Source: Prado023 sp964418695
Lineage (GTDB): Bacteria; Actinomycetota; Actinomycetes; S36-B12; CAIYMF01
Direction: 5' to 3'
NCBI GenBank assembly: GCA_964418695.1
Contig: CAYQMN010000018.1
Coordinates: forward strand, 1 to 56,928
Length of the DNA: 56,928 nucleotides
The notes beneath the pieces are model-generated. The model worked only from the letters and a program-made list of their open reading frames with translations, did no database searches and had not been told where the DNA came from. The position numbers and the translations under genes are program-made. Shown here piece by piece: positions 15,970 through 24,043 of this stretch. Within the stretch, counting starts at the first letter, position 1. Each line of letters starts with the position of its first letter.

Positions 15970-16473
15970 TCACCGGGTGCGCGAGCGCGACTTGGCCGGC
16001 GTGCGGGCGATCCCGTCTCCGAGCGTGAAGGCGGTGACGACGTGGTTCCACGAGCACTGCCGACACACCTCGACCACGTACACGCGGAACCGGCCGGCCT
16101 CGTGGGCCATGCTCGCCAGCCGCTCCTGCGAGACCGCCGAGCCGCTGGTCGCGCCGAGCTGCGCCCCGTAGACCCAGGTCACCTCGACCAGGCGGGTGCG
16201 CGCGCACACCGGGCAGTCGCGCGTGGTCGGCTCACCGTGGAACCGGGCGGCGCGCAGCAGCCCGGGATCGGCGTCGCAGGGGTCGTCCAGAGTGGCCCCG
16301 CGGCGCAGCGCCTCCAGAGCCGAGCGACGGGCCAGCGCGAACGAGACGACATCGCGCGGGCGCGCGGGGTCGGCCACCTCCTCGGACTCGAACTCCTCCG
16401 GGCGGGGCCGTGGCGCCCGGCTCGACGGGGGCGTCCGTGTGCCCCGAACCGAGGTGGACCGAGGCGCGGGCAC
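15970..16473 (-). CDS. DUF5318 family protein
   Basis: 167-residue protein of unknown function, conserved beside ponA in actinobacteria (Rv0049 position). The conserved core begins near residue 40 (Val-Val-Ser-Phe-Ala-Leu-Ala-Arg-Arg) and includes Cys-Asp-Ala-Asp-Pro, Phe-His-Gly-Glu-Pro-Thr, Cys-Pro-Val-Cys, Trp-Val-Tyr-Gly and Val-Cys-Arg-Gln-Cys-Ser-Trp-Asn-His, suggesting a zinc-ribbon-like fold. The N-terminal ~35 residues are Pro/Arg-rich and less typical. The GTG at 16473 is six bases after TACTCT, so it is probably leaderless. It is divergent from ponA with 106 bases between starts; the Fpg/Nei gene follows. Confidence 0.85.
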   Translation of the reverse strand: MPAPRSTSVRGTRTPPSSRAPRPRPEEFESEEVADPARPRDVVSFALARRSALEALRRGATLDDPCDADPGLLRAARFHGEPTTRDCPVCARTRLVEVTWVYGAQLGATSGSAVSQERLASMAHEAGRFRVYVVEVCRQCSWNHVVTAFTLGDGIARTPAKSRSRTR

Positions 16474-16485
16474 CCGACCAGAGTA
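16474..16485 (-). promoter_or_regulatory. probable leaderless promoter -10 of the DUF5318 gene
   Basis: Minus-strand TACTCT (16485-16480) followed by six bases and GTG 16473. There is no Shine-Dalgarno. Confidence 0.5.
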
Positions 16486-16566
16486 GGCGCACCGCACGGC
16501 CTCACGCACCCACGAGCAGCCGCCTGGCTCGCGTGCAGCCCCCGGGCATGGACCCGGCCGCTCCCC

Positions 16567-16579
16567 TACGGTGGGGCCC
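16567..16579 (+). promoter_or_regulatory. probable leaderless promoter -10 of ponA
   Basis: TACGGT (16567-16572) followed by seven bases and GTG 16580. This is the main reason for choosing GTG 16580 over GTG 16571, which overlaps the -10. Confidence 0.5.
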
Positions 16580-18604
16580 GTGCGCATCGACTATCCCCGC
16601 TCTGAGCACTCAGGCCTGCGTCGTTGGCTCCCCTCGTGGAAGCAGGTCCTCGGCTTCTTCGTGGCCCTGGCCGCCGCCGGGTTCGCGGTCTTCGCGATCG
16701 TGTATGTGACCACCGACGTGCCCGAGCCCAACGAGGTGGCCGCCGCGCAGACATCGATCATCTACTACGACGACGGGGAGCGAGAGCTGGCCCGGCTCGG
16801 GGACACCAACCGGATCGTGGTCCCCCTGAGCGACGTGCCGATCGACACCCAGCACGCGGTCCTGGCCGCGGAGGACCGCGACTTCTACGAGCACCGGGGC
16901 TTCGACCTGGTCGGGATCGCGCGCGCGATGTGGAACAACCTCACCAGCGACACCACCTCCGGTGGCTCCACCATCACCCAGCAGCTGGCCAAGAACTACT
17001 ACCTGACCGACGAGCAGACCTGGATCCGCAAGTTCAAGGAGGCCGTGCTCACGGTCAAGATCGAGCGCACCCTGACCAAGGACCAGATCCTGCAGGCCTA
17101 CCTCAACGTCATCTACTACGGGCGCGGGGCGTACGGCATCCAGACCGGGGCGGAGAAGTACTTCGACACCGACTCGCAGGACCTCACGCTGGAGCAGGGA
17201 GCCATCCTGGCCTCGGTCATCAACGGCCCGGGCAACTACAACCCGGAGGACCCCGAAGGTCTGCAGCGGCTCAAGGACCGCTACGCCTACGTCCTCAACG
17301 GGATGGTCGAGGAGGGCTGGCTCACCCCGGAGGCCCGCGACGCGGCGATCGCCAACTTCCCCGAGATCGAGCCCCGCTCCCACGACGACCGGTTCGCCGG
17401 CCCCACCGGTCACCTCATGCGCGCGGTGGCCGACCAGCTGGAGGGGCTCGGCTTCTCCGACGAGCAGATCAACGCCGGCGGGCTGCGCATCGTGAGCACG
17501 TTCAACCGGACGATGCAGAAGGCCGCGGTCAACGCGGTCAAGGAGCAGCAGCCCACCAGCGGCATGGACGGAGTGCGGATCGGGCTGGCCGCGGTGGAGC
17601 CCAAGACCGGCGAGGTCCGGGCGCTGTACGGCGGCGCGGACTACATCGAGAACAGCTACAACAACGCGACCCAGGCCCGCTACCAGGCCGGGTCGACGTT
17701 CAAGCCGTTCGGGCTGGCCGCGGCCACCGAGGCCGGGATCGGGCTGCACTCGCTGTGGCCGGGCAACAACGGCACCAAGGTCAACGGCTACAAGGTGAAC
17801 AACTACGGGCAGAACTCGTACGGCGCGCAGATCACGCTGCTCAAGGGCACCGAGGAGTCGGTGAACACCGTGTACGTCTCGGTGGAGGCCGACACCGGCG
17901 TGCCGGCGGTGCACGGCGCCGCGGTGCGTGCGGGCATCCCCGAGGACACGCCCGGCATGGACAACGGCGATCTGACGTTCGTCCTCGGGACGGCCTCGCC
18001 GCACACCCTGGACATCGCGCACGCGTACACCGCGTTCGCCTCCCGCGGGGTGGCCACGGACGGCACCTCGTACATCCGCTCGGTCACCGACGCCCCGGGC
18101 ACGGTGCTCTACACCTACGCGCCGGTCACCAACCAGGCGTTCCAGCCCGGCGTGGCCGACACCGTGAACTACGCGCTGCAGAAGGTCGTCACCAACGGGA
18201 CCGGCTCGCCGGCCCAGGGCGTGGGCCGACCGGTCGCGGCCAAGACCGGCACCACCGACGAGTACAAGTCCTCGTGGTTCGCCGGCTACGTCCCCCAGCT
18301 GGCGGCCGCGGTGAGCTTCGGCAAGTCCGGGCCGAACGGCGAGGAGCTGTCGCTGTCCGGGGTCGGCGGGATGAGCGCGTTCTACGGCAGTGGCTACCCG
18401 GCGCGGATCTGGACCGCCTTCATGTCCGCCGCGCTGGTGGACACCCCGGTCCAGGACTTCGTCGACCCGGAGACCATCACCTCCGAAGGCGGCGAGGAGC
18501 CGCTGCCGACGCCGACGCCCACGCCGACGCCGACGCCCTCGGGCTCGGCCCCGGTGGGGAGTCCGGCTCCGACGCCGCCCACCACCCCGGCCCCCACCCC
18601 GTAG
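16580..18604 (+). CDS. ponA: bifunctional class A penicillin-binding protein
   Basis: 674-residue membrane enzyme that polymerises lipid II and cross-links the product. After a membrane helix (about 22-43), the GT51 glycosyltransferase has catalytic Glu98 in Glu-Asp-Arg-Asp-Phe-Tyr-Glu-His-Arg-Gly and the Ser-Thr-Ile-Thr-Gln-Gln motif. The transpeptidase has Ser372-Thr-Phe-Lys375, Ser427-Val-Asn429 and Lys555-Thr-Gly. The tail (about 640 to the end) is Pro/Thr-rich with repeated Thr-Pro, as in many actinobacterial PonA proteins. Gene order DUF5318/ponA/GT87 is the conserved Rv0049-Rv0051 arrangement. Confidence 0.95.
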   Translation: MRIDYPRSEHSGLRRWLPSWKQVLGFFVALAAAGFAVFAIVYVTTDVPEPNEVAAAQTSIIYYDDGERELARLGDTNRIVVPLSDVPIDTQHAVLAAEDRDFYEHRGFDLVGIARAMWNNLTSDTTSGGSTITQQLAKNYYLTDEQTWIRKFKEAVLTVKIERTLTKDQILQAYLNVIYYGRGAYGIQTGAEKYFDTDSQDLTLEQGAILASVINGPGNYNPEDPEGLQRLKDRYAYVLNGMVEEGWLTPEARDAAIANFPEIEPRSHDDRFAGPTGHLMRAVADQLEGLGFSDEQINAGGLRIVSTFNRTMQKAAVNAVKEQQPTSGMDGVRIGLAAVEPKTGEVRALYGGADYIENSYNNATQARYQAGSTFKPFGLAAATEAGIGLHSLWPGNNGTKVNGYKVNNYGQNSYGAQITLLKGTEESVNTVYVSVEADTGVPAVHGAAVRAGIPEDTPGMDNGDLTFVLGTASPHTLDIAHAYTAFASRGVATDGTSYIRSVTDAPGTVLYTYAPVTNQAFQPGVADTVNYALQKVVTNGTGSPAQGVGRPVAAKTGTTDEYKSSWFAGYVPQLAAAVSFGKSGPNGEELSLSGVGGMSAFYGSGYPARIWTAFMSAALVDTPVQDFVDPETITSEGGEEPLPTPTPTPTPTPSGSAPVGSPAPTPPTTPAPTP

Positions 18605-18624
18605 CCGGCGCGACCCGCGCCGCG

Positions 18625-18638
18625 TAATCTTCCGGCCC
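18625..18638 (+). promoter_or_regulatory. probable leaderless promoter -10 of the GT87 gene
   Basis: TAATCT (18625-18630), the closest match to TATAAT-like elements here, followed by eight bases and ATG 18639. It lies in the 34-base gap after ponA, so the gene can be expressed on its own. Confidence 0.45.
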
Positions 18639-20075
18639 ATGGCCGGTCGTGCTGCCCCGTGGGTGCTGCCCAGTGCGGCGGACCCGCTGGGCCGGGCCGC
18701 ACAGCCCCTGCTCGGCGGGCCGATCGGGCGACGGGCCGCGATCGGCGGGTCCTGGTGGACCCCGGTGCGGGTGTGCATCGTCGCCGGGATGCTCACCTAC
18801 GCCCTCGGGTGGCTGTCCAAGGGCTACTGCGTGACCCACGGGTGGGCAGCGCCCCAGCGCTACATGTACCTGTGCTACTCCGACATCCCGATCCTGCGCG
18901 GCTCGCGGGGCCTGTCCGAGGGCACGTTCCCGTACCTGCTGGACCCCGAGGCCGGTCAGCAGGTCCTGGAGTACCCGGTGCTCACCGGCGTCTACATGTA
19001 CCTGTCCTCGCTGGTCGTCCGGATGTTCGACGGAGGAGACCTGGCCTTCTTCGCGGTCAGCGTCGCCGGGATGGCCGCGATGTTCGCCTGGACCATCTCC
19101 AGCACCTGCGCCACCGTGCGGCGCCGCCCCTGGGACGGCCTGCTGGTCGCCCTGGCCCCCGCGGTCGCGCTGGCCGGGTTCGTCAACTGGGATCTGATCG
19201 CGGTGGCGTTCACCGCCGCCTGCCTGGGCGCCTGGTCCCGGCAGCGACCCTGGCTGGCCGGTGTCTGGCTGGGCCTGGCGGCAGCGGCCAAGTTCTACCC
19301 GCTGGTCCTGCTGCTGCCGTTCGCCGTGCTCTGTCTGCGCCGGCAGCGGCTGCCCGACCTGGCCCGGCTGGCCGGTGGCACCGCCGGCGCCTGGCTGGTG
19401 GTCAACGTCCCGGTGATGCTGATGAGCTGGGAGGGCTGGCTGCGCTTCTACGCGTTCTCCCGCGAGCGCGGCATGGACTTCGGGTCGCCGTGGTACGCGC
19501 TGTCGCTGCTCGGCGTGCCGATCGACCCCGACTCGGTGAACCTGATGGCAGCCGGGCTGTTCCTGCTGGCCTGCGCCGGGATCGCGTGGCTGGGGCTGCG
19601 TGCCCCGACCCCGCCCCGGCTGGCCCAGCTAGCGCTGCTCGTGGTGGGCGCCTTCGTGCTGACGAACAAGGTCTACTCGCCGCAGTACGTGCTCTGGGTG
19701 CTGCCGTTGGCGGTGCTCGCGCGGCCCCGCTGGCGCGACGTGCTGCTCTGGCAGCTGGGCGAGGCGCTCTACTTCGTGGCGATCTGGTGGTACCTGGTCG
19801 GCTACGGCACCTCGGACAAGGGCCTGCACTGGGGTGGATACGTCCTGGCGGTCGGCGCGCACTGGCTGGCGACCGCCTGGCTGATGGGCATGGTGGTCCG
19901 CGACATCCTCGCCCCGCGACACGACGTGATCCGCTCCGACGGCCTGCCCGAGGACGCCGACGACCCCGGTGGCGGAGTGCTGGACGGCGCTCCGGCCCGG
20001 CGCTGGCCGGCGGCGGGCTCGGGCGACCCCGTGGTCGAGGAGTCGTGGGGCGCGGTGCCGGTCAGCTCGGGCTGA
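18639..20075 (+). CDS. GT87-like polyprenyl-phosphate-mannose glycosyltransferase
   Basis: 478-residue polytopic membrane protein with about 10-12 predicted helices, resembling DUF2029/GT87 (GT-C fold) enzymes that use polyprenyl-phosphate mannose outside the membrane. A probable catalytic acidic residue lies in the first external loop (Cys-Tyr-Ser-Asp-Ile-Pro). It holds the position of Rv0051, directly after ponA, in many actinobacteria. The acceptor is unknown; lipoglycans or a wall polymer are reasonable guesses. The cytosolic C terminus (about 60 residues) is acidic and disordered. Convergent with the racemase-like gene. Confidence 0.75.
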   Translation: MAGRAAPWVLPSAADPLGRAAQPLLGGPIGRRAAIGGSWWTPVRVCIVAGMLTYALGWLSKGYCVTHGWAAPQRYMYLCYSDIPILRGSRGLSEGTFPYLLDPEAGQQVLEYPVLTGVYMYLSSLVVRMFDGGDLAFFAVSVAGMAAMFAWTISSTCATVRRRPWDGLLVALAPAVALAGFVNWDLIAVAFTAACLGAWSRQRPWLAGVWLGLAAAAKFYPLVLLLPFAVLCLRRQRLPDLARLAGGTAGAWLVVNVPVMLMSWEGWLRFYAFSRERGMDFGSPWYALSLLGVPIDPDSVNLMAAGLFLLACAGIAWLGLRAPTPPRLAQLALLVVGAFVLTNKVYSPQYVLWVLPLAVLARPRWRDVLLWQLGEALYFVAIWWYLVGYGTSDKGLHWGGYVLAVGAHWLATAWLMGMVVRDILAPRHDVIRSDGLPEDADDPGGGVLDGAPARRWPAAGSGDPVVEESWGAVPVSSG

Positions 20076-20138
20076 GCCCGGCTGCCGGGGCTCGGGCTGA
20101 CCCAGGCTCCCCGGGCGGGGTTCCACGCAGGTGTGAGA

Positions 20139-21347
20139 TCAGGCGGGTGAGCCCAGGATCGCGTCGGCCTGGACGGTCATGAAGCGCACGTCGCAGGTCA
20201 GGAACTCGCCCACCGGGGGCGGGATCACCCCGCGCTGCAGGCGCAGCATCGAGACGTGCGCGTGCGGGGGCTCGAGGAACCAGGCGTACCCGCCGGTCGG
20301 CAGGTGGAACGGCGAGCGGAACCGGCCGGCCGCCTCCAGGGCGCCCTCGCCGGCCGCGGCGGCGCGCTGACGCGGGTTCAGCGCGGGGCGCGGTGCGGTC
20401 ATCGCGACGCCGTGCGAGGTGCCGCCGCTGACCACGACGATGGAGCCGCCCTTGGGTGCCCGGCGCTGGTGGTAGCCCGCGGCCGGGAACGGACCGCTGG
20501 GGTGCACCGCCAGCACGGAGCCGCGGGCGACCAGCGCGCCGCGGTCGCCGAGCCACAGCCGGGTGCCGACCCGCAGCCGCAGCGGCAGCTCGGGCAGCGC
20601 GTCGCGGACCTGGGTGCACTCCTGGTCGGACAGGTGGCTGACCCACAGCGACCCGGCGTCGCGCACACCGCTGAGCATGGCCAGCAGATTCGGCCACAGC
20701 AGCCCCCAGGCCACCACCTCGTGGACCCTGGCCGAGCCGACGATGACCGGCTCCGGGGTCTCGGTGCCCGAGGACAGCATCGACATGCTCGCCACGCGCG
20801 GCCGCTCCGGGTTGGCGATCGGCAGGTGCAGGGCCAGCCCCTCCAGCACGATCCGGCCGGCCTCGATGTGGCTGCGCAGGGTGCTGATCGTGGCGGCGAC
20901 CTGGTCCTCGGCCATCCCGAACCGGCGCATCGAGGTCAGTCCTTCGAGCAGGATGCGGTGCGGCGAGGGGGCCGGCTGCAGGGCGGCCAGGTCGGCGGCG
21001 TCGCCCGGCGAGGCGATGGTGTGGATGATCCGCCCGGCCCCCGGATGGGCGTGCAGCTCCCGCCAGGCGCTCGCGGCGGGCTCGTAGCCCAGCGTGAACG
21101 GCTCGAGGACCAGGACGTCCAGGCCGGGCTGGGCGGCCAGCGCTGCCGGCGCCTCGTGCACGGTCCCCACCGCGATGGCGTCGGTGCCCATCCGGGCGGC
21201 CTCGGCGGCCAGCCGGTCGTTGCCGACTCCGTACCCGTTGCCCTTGGCGACCGGCACGACCTGCGCGCCGGCGGCCGCCAGGGCGTCGCGGACCGAGTCC
21301 TGGTTCGTGCGCCAGCGAGGCATGTCGATGGTGATGACGAAGCTCAT
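20139..21347 (-). CDS. alanine racemase-like PLP protein
   Basis: 402-residue protein related to the N-terminal barrel of alanine racemase. Lys35 in Val-Ala-Lys-Gly-Asn-Gly-Tyr-Gly is the expected pyridoxal-phosphate lysine, and Met-Arg-Arg-Phe-Gly-Met resembles the racemase phosphate-side motif. The C-terminal half is diverged; a Gly-Tyr-His segment may replace the second catalytic tyrosine, so racemase activity is uncertain. It starts 43 bases after the FemX-like gene in the same direction, and I infer a joint role in providing or recognising the bridge amino acid of peptidoglycan. It is unlikely to be the housekeeping Alr. Confidence 0.75.
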   Translation of the reverse strand: MSFVITIDMPRWRTNQDSVRDALAAAGAQVVPVAKGNGYGVGNDRLAAEAARMGTDAIAVGTVHEAPAALAAQPGLDVLVLEPFTLGYEPAASAWRELHAHPGAGRIIHTIASPGDAADLAALQPAPSPHRILLEGLTSMRRFGMAEDQVAATISTLRSHIEAGRIVLEGLALHLPIANPERPRVASMSMLSSGTETPEPVIVGSARVHEVVAWGLLWPNLLAMLSGVRDAGSLWVSHLSDQECTQVRDALPELPLRLRVGTRLWLGDRGALVARGSVLAVHPSGPFPAAGYHQRRAPKGGSIVVVSGGTSHGVAMTAPRPALNPRQRAAAAGEGALEAAGRFRSPFHLPTGGYAWFLEPPHAHVSMLRLQRGVIPPPVGEFLTCDVRFMTVQADAILGSPA

Positions 21348-21390
21348 GTGCCCTGCCTGTGCGTCGGTGGTTCCGCGGCGGCGACCGCCG

Positions 21391-22563
21391 TCAGCGGCGG
21401 CGCATGTAGGCCTCGAAGGCCCGGGTCAGCGCCGGCCGGATCGCATAGTCCCATTCCCCCACGTACTCCTGCGCCAACCCGCCGGTGCCGACCTTGAACT
21501 GGAGCAGCCCGAACAGGTGGTCGTCGGGGTCCAGAGTGTCGGTGATGCCGCGCATGTCGTAGGTCTGCGCGCCGCTGGCCATCGCGTCGCGGATCATCTG
21601 CCACTGGATCGCGTTGCTCGGGCGCAGGTCGCGGCCGGCCGTCGTCGAGGCGCCGTAGGTGTACCAGCAGTGGTGGTTGACCTGCGCGGTCAGCGTGGCG
21701 GCGTGCACCACGCCCTCGTGGGTGGCCAGGTAGAGCCGGATGCGGTCGGGGTCCTCGGCGCTCAGCGCGTTCCACATCCGCTGGAAGTAGGGCAGGCCGC
21801 GCGGGGTGAACCGGTCGCGCTGCGCGGTCTCGACGTAGACCTCGTGGAACGCGGGCAGGTCCTGCGGCCCGCCGCGGCGGACCTCGACGCCGAGCTTGGC
21901 AGCCTTCTTGATGTTGCGCCGCCACAGCTGGTTGAAGCCGCGCAGCACCTCCGCCTCGGTCCGCCCGGCCAGCGGCAGCTGGAAGACGTACCGCGGCTGC
22001 ACGTCGCCGAAGCCGGCGCCGGTCGAGGGCTTCTGGGTCCAGCCCAGCGCCTCCAGGTGGTCGATGGCGGCCAGCGCGCGGCCGTCGGTCTCGTCGGCGG
22101 GCAGGTCGCGCAGCGTCTGCGCCTGACCGGCGGCGATCGCGTCCTTGAGGGTCGAGGCATGCCAGCGGCGGGTCCAGATCGGGGGGCCGATCTTGGCCGC
22201 GAAGGCACCTGCCCCGCGCAGGTGGGCCAGCATCGGCTCCAGCCAGTCGCCCAGCGGGTGGACCCGCTCGGGCGCCCCGGTCAGGCCGCGAGCGGCCGGG
22301 CCCTCGCCGAGCCAGTCCAGGTCGGGGCCCTCGGGCAGGTAGGCCAGGTAGCGGGGCAGCCGGGGGACCTGGCGGTAGAGCACCAGCCCGGCGCCGATCA
22401 GCGCGTCGTCGTCGAACCAGCCCAGCGACTCGTGGCGCCAGTCGGACTTCACCGCCCCCCACGCGGGCACCTGCAGGGTGCTCACCAGGCCGCTGCCGTT
22501 CCCCCGGGCGGCGATGTGGGCCAGGTGCTGCTCAGCGGAGATCTTGCGCACGACCAGCGGCAT
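21391..22563 (-). CDS. FemX/FemAB-like peptidoglycan bridge aminoacyltransferase
   Basis: 390-residue cytosolic protein of the FemABX family, which adds amino acids from aminoacyl-tRNA to the stem peptide of lipid II. It has paired GNAT-like domains: the N-terminal one with Val-Pro-Ala-Trp-Gly-x-Val-Lys, the C-terminal one with Leu-Trp-Arg-Arg-Asn-Ile-Lys-Lys-Ala and Tyr-Asp-Met-Arg-Gly-Ile. No long coiled-coil insertion is seen, as in FemX-type members. The ATG at 22563 is six bases after TAGCCT on the minus strand, supporting a leaderless start. It heads a two-gene unit with the racemase-like protein. In LL-diaminopimelate actinobacteria the bridge is often one glycine; the residue used here is not visible. 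Confidence 0.85.
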   Translation of the reverse strand: MPLVVRKISAEQHLAHIAARGNGSGLVSTLQVPAWGAVKSDWRHESLGWFDDDALIGAGLVLYRQVPRLPRYLAYLPEGPDLDWLGEGPAARGLTGAPERVHPLGDWLEPMLAHLRGAGAFAAKIGPPIWTRRWHASTLKDAIAAGQAQTLRDLPADETDGRALAAIDHLEALGWTQKPSTGAGFGDVQPRYVFQLPLAGRTEAEVLRGFNQLWRRNIKKAAKLGVEVRRGGPQDLPAFHEVYVETAQRDRFTPRGLPYFQRMWNALSAEDPDRIRLYLATHEGVVHAATLTAQVNHHCWYTYGASTTAGRDLRPSNAIQWQMIRDAMASGAQTYDMRGITDTLDPDDHLFGLLQFKVGTGGLAQEYVGEWDYAIRPALTRAFEAYMRRR

Positions 22564-22575
22564 GAGGGGAGGCTA
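22564..22575 (-). promoter_or_regulatory. probable leaderless promoter -10 of the FemX-like gene
   Basis: Minus-strand TAGCCT (22575-22570), then six bases, then ATG 22563; no Shine-Dalgarno. Confidence 0.5.
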
Positions 22576-22652
22576 CCGATCGGCGCGCGGGCACGCGTGC
22601 TCCCGCCAGCTCGCAGCCGACCAGGGATTTCCGGAACTGGGACGGGCCCGGC

Positions 22653-22658
22653 TACCCT
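22653..22658 (+). promoter_or_regulatory. possible -10 of the rpsF operon
   Basis: TACCCT about 140 bases before rpsF. The -35 is not convincing. It implies a leader of about 135 bases. Confidence 0.35.
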
Positions 22659-22755
22659 TGTGGATCGCTGGGGCGACGATCCGCTCGTCCTGTCAGACCC
22701 CTCGGGCACAGTGTGCGCCACGGGGAGCGGCAGCCCAGCGCGCTGCAACCCTCCT

Positions 22756-22774
22756 GCCACGGAAGGACCGTGGC
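22756..22774 (+). promoter_or_regulatory. hairpin in the rpsF leader
   Basis: GCCACGG-AAGGA-CCGTGGC, a perfect 7-base stem with a 5-base loop ending 13 bases before the rpsF Shine-Dalgarno. Leaders of rpsF operons in other bacteria carry an RNA bound by the S6:S18 pair; whether this hairpin belongs to such an element is inference. Confidence 0.35.
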
Positions 22775-22800
22775 CGCTCAAGTCCGAAGGAGGTGGGTTC

Positions 22801-23097
22801 GTGAGCACGCGTCATTACGAGGTGATGGTGATCCTCGACCCAGAGCTCGAGGAGCGCACCGTCGCGCCGAGCCTGGATACGTTCCTCAATGTCGTCCGTC
22901 AGGACGGCGGGACCGTCGGTGCGGTCGATGTGTGGGGCCGCCGTCGTCTCGCGTACGAGATCAAGAAGAAGTCCGAGGGCATCTACGCCGTCCTGGACAT
23001 CACCTGCACGCCGGCCGCGGTGACCGAGCTCGACCGTCAGCTGGGGCTGAACGAGTCGGTGCTGCGCACCAAGGTCATGCGTCCGGAACTGCGATAG
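22801..23097 (+). CDS. rpsF: 30S ribosomal protein S6
   Basis: 98-residue S6, which pairs with S18 on the 30S platform. The sequence (His-Tyr-Glu-Val-Met-Val-Ile-Leu at the N terminus, Trp-Gly-Arg-Arg-Arg-Leu-Ala-Tyr-Glu-Ile in the middle) and the length are standard. The GTG at 22801 follows the strong ribosome site AAGGAGGTG; in-frame sequence upstream is antisense to the FemX-like gene and not coding. It begins the conserved rpsF-ssb-rpsR-rplI operon, 15 bases before ssb. Confidence 0.97.
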   Translation: MSTRHYEVMVILDPELEERTVAPSLDTFLNVVRQDGGTVGAVDVWGRRRLAYEIKKKSEGIYAVLDITCTPAAVTELDRQLGLNESVLRTKVMRPELR

Positions 23098-23112
23098 GCG
23101 CGGGGGGACGAG

Positions 23113-23622
23113 ATGGCTGCTGGAGACATCCCGCTGACGATCGTCGGCAACCTGACCAGTGATCCGGAGCTGCGGTTCACGCCGTCCGGGGCCGCGGTGA
23201 CCAGCTTCACCGTCGCCTCGACCAACCGGATCCTCGATCGCCAGACCAACGAGTGGAAGGACGGAGACACCGTCTTCATCCGCTGCAGCGTCTGGCGCCA
23301 GTACGCCGAGAACGTCTCGGAGTCGCTGACCAAGGGCACCCGGGTGATCGTCACCGGCCGCCTGAAGGTCCGCCAGTACGAGACTCGCGAGGGCACCAAG
23401 GGCACCTCGGTGGAGTGCGACGTCGACGAGGTCGGCCCCGCGCTGCGCTACGCGACCGCGAAGGTCAACCGGGTCTCGCGCTCGGAGGGCTTCGGCGGAG
23501 GCCAGGCCGGGGGCGGCGCCTCCGGTGGCGGCTCGTCCTTCGGCGGCGGCGGTCGGCCCGACGACCAGTGGGCCTCGCAGGGCGGCAGTGGCTTCGGCGA
23601 CGACTCCAACCCGCCCTTCTGA
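23113..23622 (+). CDS. ssb: single-stranded DNA-binding protein
   Basis: 169-residue SSB. The OB fold covers about residues 1-110 (Ile-Thr-Ile-Val-Gly-Asn-Leu-Thr near the start); a Gly-rich linker (about 122-158) leads to the acidic tip Asp-Asp-Ser-Asn-Pro-Pro-Phe, which recruits replication and repair partners. The order S6-SSB-S18-L9 is the usual actinobacterial operon. The gap to rpsR is unusually long for this operon (167 bases) and contains a hairpin. Confidence 0.97.
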   Translation: MAAGDIPLTIVGNLTSDPELRFTPSGAAVTSFTVASTNRILDRQTNEWKDGDTVFIRCSVWRQYAENVSESLTKGTRVIVTGRLKVRQYETREGTKGTSVECDVDEVGPALRYATAKVNRVSRSEGFGGGQAGGGASGGGSSFGGGGRPDDQWASQGGSGFGDDSNPPF

Positions 23623-23635
23623 TCCCTGCGGAGGG

Positions 23636-23662
23636 CGTGCCGATCCCCGTCGGGTCGGCACG
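23636..23662 (+). other. hairpin in the ssb-rpsR gap
   Basis: Perfect 8-base arms CGTGCCGA and TCGGCACG enclose an 11-base loop, starting 14 bases after ssb. It may partly terminate transcription, be a processing site, or protect the upstream mRNA, thereby setting the ssb to rpsR ratio. Confidence 0.45.
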
Positions 23663-23789
23663 TCCCCCGTCACGGGTCGCCCTGTGCGACCACGCCGGCC
23701 AGGCGCCGGCCCGCGCAGCCGCCCGCGGCTGCACCACCTGAACACATGACCATCCCGGCACCCGCCGGGCATCCGTGAGGAGCACCACG

Positions 23790-24026
23790 ATGGCCAAGGC
23801 CGTTATCCGCAAGCCCAAGAAGAAGGCGTGTGCGTTCTGCAAGGACAACGCCGCGCCGATCGACTACAAGAACGTGCCGATGCTGCGCAAGTACATCTCC
23901 GACCGCGGCAAGATCCGCGCTCGGCGCGTCACCGGCAACTGCACGCAGCATCAGCGCGACATCGCGATGGCCGTGAAGAACGCCCGTGAGGTGGCCCTGC
24001 TGCCCTACACCTCGACCGCTCGCTGA
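23790..24026 (+). CDS. rpsR: 30S ribosomal protein S18 (zinc-binding form)
   Basis: 78-residue S18, partner of S6. The N-terminal Cys-Ala-Phe-Cys pair and the later Cys-Thr-Gln-His mark the C+ (zinc-containing) form; actinobacteria often keep a second, zinc-free paralogue elsewhere that is induced when zinc is low. The ATG at 23790 is preceded by GAGGAG; an in-frame ATG 15 bases earlier has no ribosome site. It is 17 bases before rplI. Confidence 0.96.
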   Translation: MAKAVIRKPKKKACAFCKDNAAPIDYKNVPMLRKYISDRGKIRARRVTGNCTQHQRDIAMAVKNAREVALLPYTSTAR

Positions 24027-24043
24027 GTGAAGGAGCACCCCTG

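Noticed and set aside
16571..16579. Alternative ponA start at GTG 16571
   Set aside because: It overlaps the -10 element; GTG 16580 fits the leaderless spacing used by neighbouring genes.
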